A stretch of 64,000 nucleotides of DNA from Burkholderia sp. NRF60-BP8 (GTDB lineage Bacteria; Pseudomonadota; Gammaproteobacteria; Burkholderiales; Burkholderiaceae), in contig NZ_CP013372.1 of the NCBI RefSeq assembly GCF_001522585.2, positions 2,294,001 to 2,358,000 of the forward strand, written 5' to 3'. Below are positions 63,626-64,000 of this stretch, one piece after another; the first letter of the stretch is position 1; each line of letters opens with the position of its first letter. The notes below the pieces were generated by a model. The model worked only from the letters and a program-made list of their open reading frames with translations, was not told the origin of the DNA and did no database searches. A program made the position numbers and the translations under genes.

Positions 63626-64000
63626 TCGTCCTCAGTCATTTCAGCCAGCACGCGCCCGCGAGCCTCGACAACCACCGCTGGTACGCGCAGACGCATGGCT
63701 ATCGTCACGAGATCGTCGACGCATCCGGCATGCCGCAAGCGCTGCCATTGCGGCCGCTGCATCGCTACGAGTCGCTGCTCCACGTGCTGCGCGGCGCGCG
63801 ACCCGGCGAACTCGTGCTGCTGCTGAGCGAAGACGCGGCGATCATCGAACCCGTCGCGCTCGATCGCCTGATGGCCGGACGCGACATGCTGCTCGTCGAC
63901 GCGTTCGCATCGCCGCTGCCGCAGGTCGACGTGCAGATCTGGCGCAACACGCCGGACGTGCGCGCGATCGCGATGCGGCTCGTGCAGCGCTGCAAGCTCG
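63622..64000 (+). CDS. Glycosyltransferase-like protein (partial, runs off the right edge)
   Basis: 126 residues are visible. It begins MIVLSHFSQHAPASLDNHRW and continues YAQTHGYRHEIVDAS, the N-terminal pattern of GMA12/MNN10-like galactosyltransferases (YAxxHGY). RPLHRYESLLHVLRG, ELVLLLSEDAAIIEP and QVDVQIWRNTPDVRAIAMRL follow. The position of the SED triplet fits the place of a metal-binding acidic motif. Next to four DUF2827 genes it extends the glycosylation theme. The family call is moderate because the C-terminal part is missing. Confidence 0.6.
   Translation, partial: MIVLSHFSQHAPASLDNHRWYAQTHGYRHEIVDASGMPQALPLRPLHRYESLLHVLRGARPGELVLLLSEDAAIIEPVALDRLMAGRDMLLVDAFASPLPQVDVQIWRNTPDVRAIAMRLVQRCKL

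Overview
The window looks like chromosomal DNA from the Burkholderia cepacia complex. It is GC-rich with strong G/C third positions, and it carries families typical of that group: soxBDAG, choXWV, hopanoid HpnI/HpnL, an ESPR-type trimeric autotransporter, DUF2827 and DUF4148 proteins. No rRNA, tRNA, phage, insertion sequence or CRISPR array was seen. Assignment to the genus is an inference from gene content.

Layout. 1-3770: a permease tail, arr (rifamycin ADP-ribosyltransferase), a lytic transglycosylase with an LprI-type protein, and a divergent hipBA toxin-antitoxin pair with a regularly spaced operator array. 3817-12226: a leftward sarcosine and serine operon (sdaA-soxB-soxD-soxA-soxG-folB) with a divergent GlxA/AraC-type regulator. 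12382-19330: a rightward L-threonate/D-erythronate catabolic operon (GntR regulator, ltnD, otnK, otnC, MFS transporter, otnI, denD) that ends in dihydroxyacetone phosphate. 19357-21611: hopanoid genes hpnI and hpnL. 21674-24985: a small membrane protein, a QseBC-like two-component system and cytochrome b561, with QseB/PmrA-like boxes before the regulator and before the cytochrome gene. 25163-30513: two DUF4148 proteins, an LpxO-like hydroxylase, a MoaD-like/BNR pair, a LysR regulator, a PACE efflux protein and a TRIC-like channel. 30721-35026: a leftward choline/betaine ABC operon choV-choW-regulator-choX, closed by a textbook terminator. 35633-40453: a coupled DUF2339/DUF3999 membrane pair and a NIPSNAP protein.

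40499-46817 is unusual. After a candidate minus-strand small RNA and an NADPH-dependent FMN reductase, a 2,976-bp segment is present twice in direct tandem (40854-43829 and 43830-46806). The only difference I noticed is a one-base change in a C run. The unit contains most of the reductase, a small hypothetical gene, a ferritin-like diiron protein and the AT-rich leader of the adhesin gene. The second reductase copy has lost its first 30 codons and is fused to a copy of the adhesin leader.

46818-64000 is an adhesin island. It starts with a 2,668-residue trimeric autotransporter whose stalk holds 14 and then 55 copies of an 18-residue Ser/Thr-rich repeat in exact 54-bp register. It continues with an OmpA-like lipoprotein, three DUF2827 proteins in a row (with a DUF4019 secreted protein between two of them), a small gene plus EAL-domain gene, a fourth DUF2827 on the other strand, and the start of another glycosyltransferase-like gene. 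The four DUF2827 paralogues share motifs that resemble a GT-B glycosyltransferase C-terminus. The main hypothesis offered here is that this is a dedicated surface-adhesin glycosylation locus; function was not shown.
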